A stretch of 64,000 bases of DNA from Bradyrhizobium sp. Ce-3. Its GTDB lineage: Bacteria; Pseudomonadota; Alphaproteobacteria; Rhizobiales; Xanthobacteraceae. How positions within the stretch are numbered: the first letter of the stretch is position 1; the number at the start of each line of letters is the position of its first letter. The translations under genes were made by a program, and so were the position numbers. The notes beneath the pieces were generated by a model. It searched no databases, had not been told where the DNA came from, and worked only from the letters and a program-made list of their open reading frames with translations. Of this stretch, positions 63,978 through 64,000 are shown in pieces. The DNA lies in contig NZ_BQUV01000011.1 in assembly GCF_022835695.1 (NCBI RefSeq), forward strand, positions 62,001-126,000, read 5' to 3'.

Positions 63978-64000
63978 GGCTGATCTCCTTGCTGATGGAA

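Overview
This window is high-GC DNA from an alphaproteobacterium of the Nitrobacteraceae, most like Bradyrhizobium or a near relative such as Rhodopseudomonas. The signs are the ptsP-prfA-prmC-DUF4167 neighbourhood, a polyhydroxybutyrate (PHB) phaA/phaB/phaR cluster, a cysteine-free ribosomal protein L32, many solute-binding-protein genes, and several families of palindromic intergenic repeats typical of these genomes. The call rests on protein content and reading experience, not on a database search. I found no rRNA, tRNA, CRISPR array, transposase or phage gene, so this reads as ordinary chromosome with accessory patches.

Layout. Bases 1-4.0 kb: tail of a nitrilase-family hydrolase, DUF1178 protein, two EamA transporters, ubiG and a PH-domain membrane protein. 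4.2-9.3 kb: lysC, ptsP (nitrogen PTS enzyme I) and prfA. 9.3-16.0 kb: a block lying between prfA and prmC, made of a MarR regulator, a small protein with an RNA-polymerase alpha-CTD-like domain, a branched-chain-amino-acid-type ABC operon with a fused permease-ATPase, and a HIT protein. 16.1-24.7 kb: prmC, DUF4167 protein, methyltransferase, gloB, cupin, a YddG-like exporter, phaB, phaA and phaR. 24.8-31.4 kb: a one-strand gene set of polar-amino-acid ABC binding protein, permease-ATPase fusion, acetamidase/formamidase, an AraC-regulator/acetamidase fusion, and RidA. 31.8-44.7 kb: a GGDEF/EAL protein with a degenerate GGDEF site, small proteins, rpmF, mtgA, a polyprenyl synthase, a secreted caspase-like protein, GFA and SnoaL-like proteins, a CPA1 antiporter and a Rieske oxygenase. 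44.9-49.6 kb: a four-gene envelope cluster of coiled-coil repeat protein, orphan TAXI binding protein, TagO/VasI-like protein and DsrE-like protein. 49.7-64 kb: TauD dioxygenase, ispG, sulfurtransferase, EamA transporter, Zur-type regulator, MarR-EmrA-EmrB efflux operon, an orphan ABC binding protein, and a closing set of oxidoreductase, SnoaL, VOC and deacetylase genes.

How genes work together. phaA and phaB make 3-hydroxybutyryl-CoA for PHB and phaR regulates storage. prfA and prmC form the release-factor/methylase pair. ispG and the polyprenyl synthase belong to isoprenoid synthesis. The amidase cluster looks like import and hydrolysis of an amide-type nitrogen compound under a regulator fused to one of its enzymes. 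The most unusual items are the AraC-FmdA fusion, the stand-alone alpha-CTD-like protein facing an ABC operon across a 22-bp-spaced direct repeat, and the four-gene coiled-coil/TAXI/TagO/DsrE cluster. Start sites were set from ATG position, Shine-Dalgarno sequence and family length; where two starts are possible this is said.
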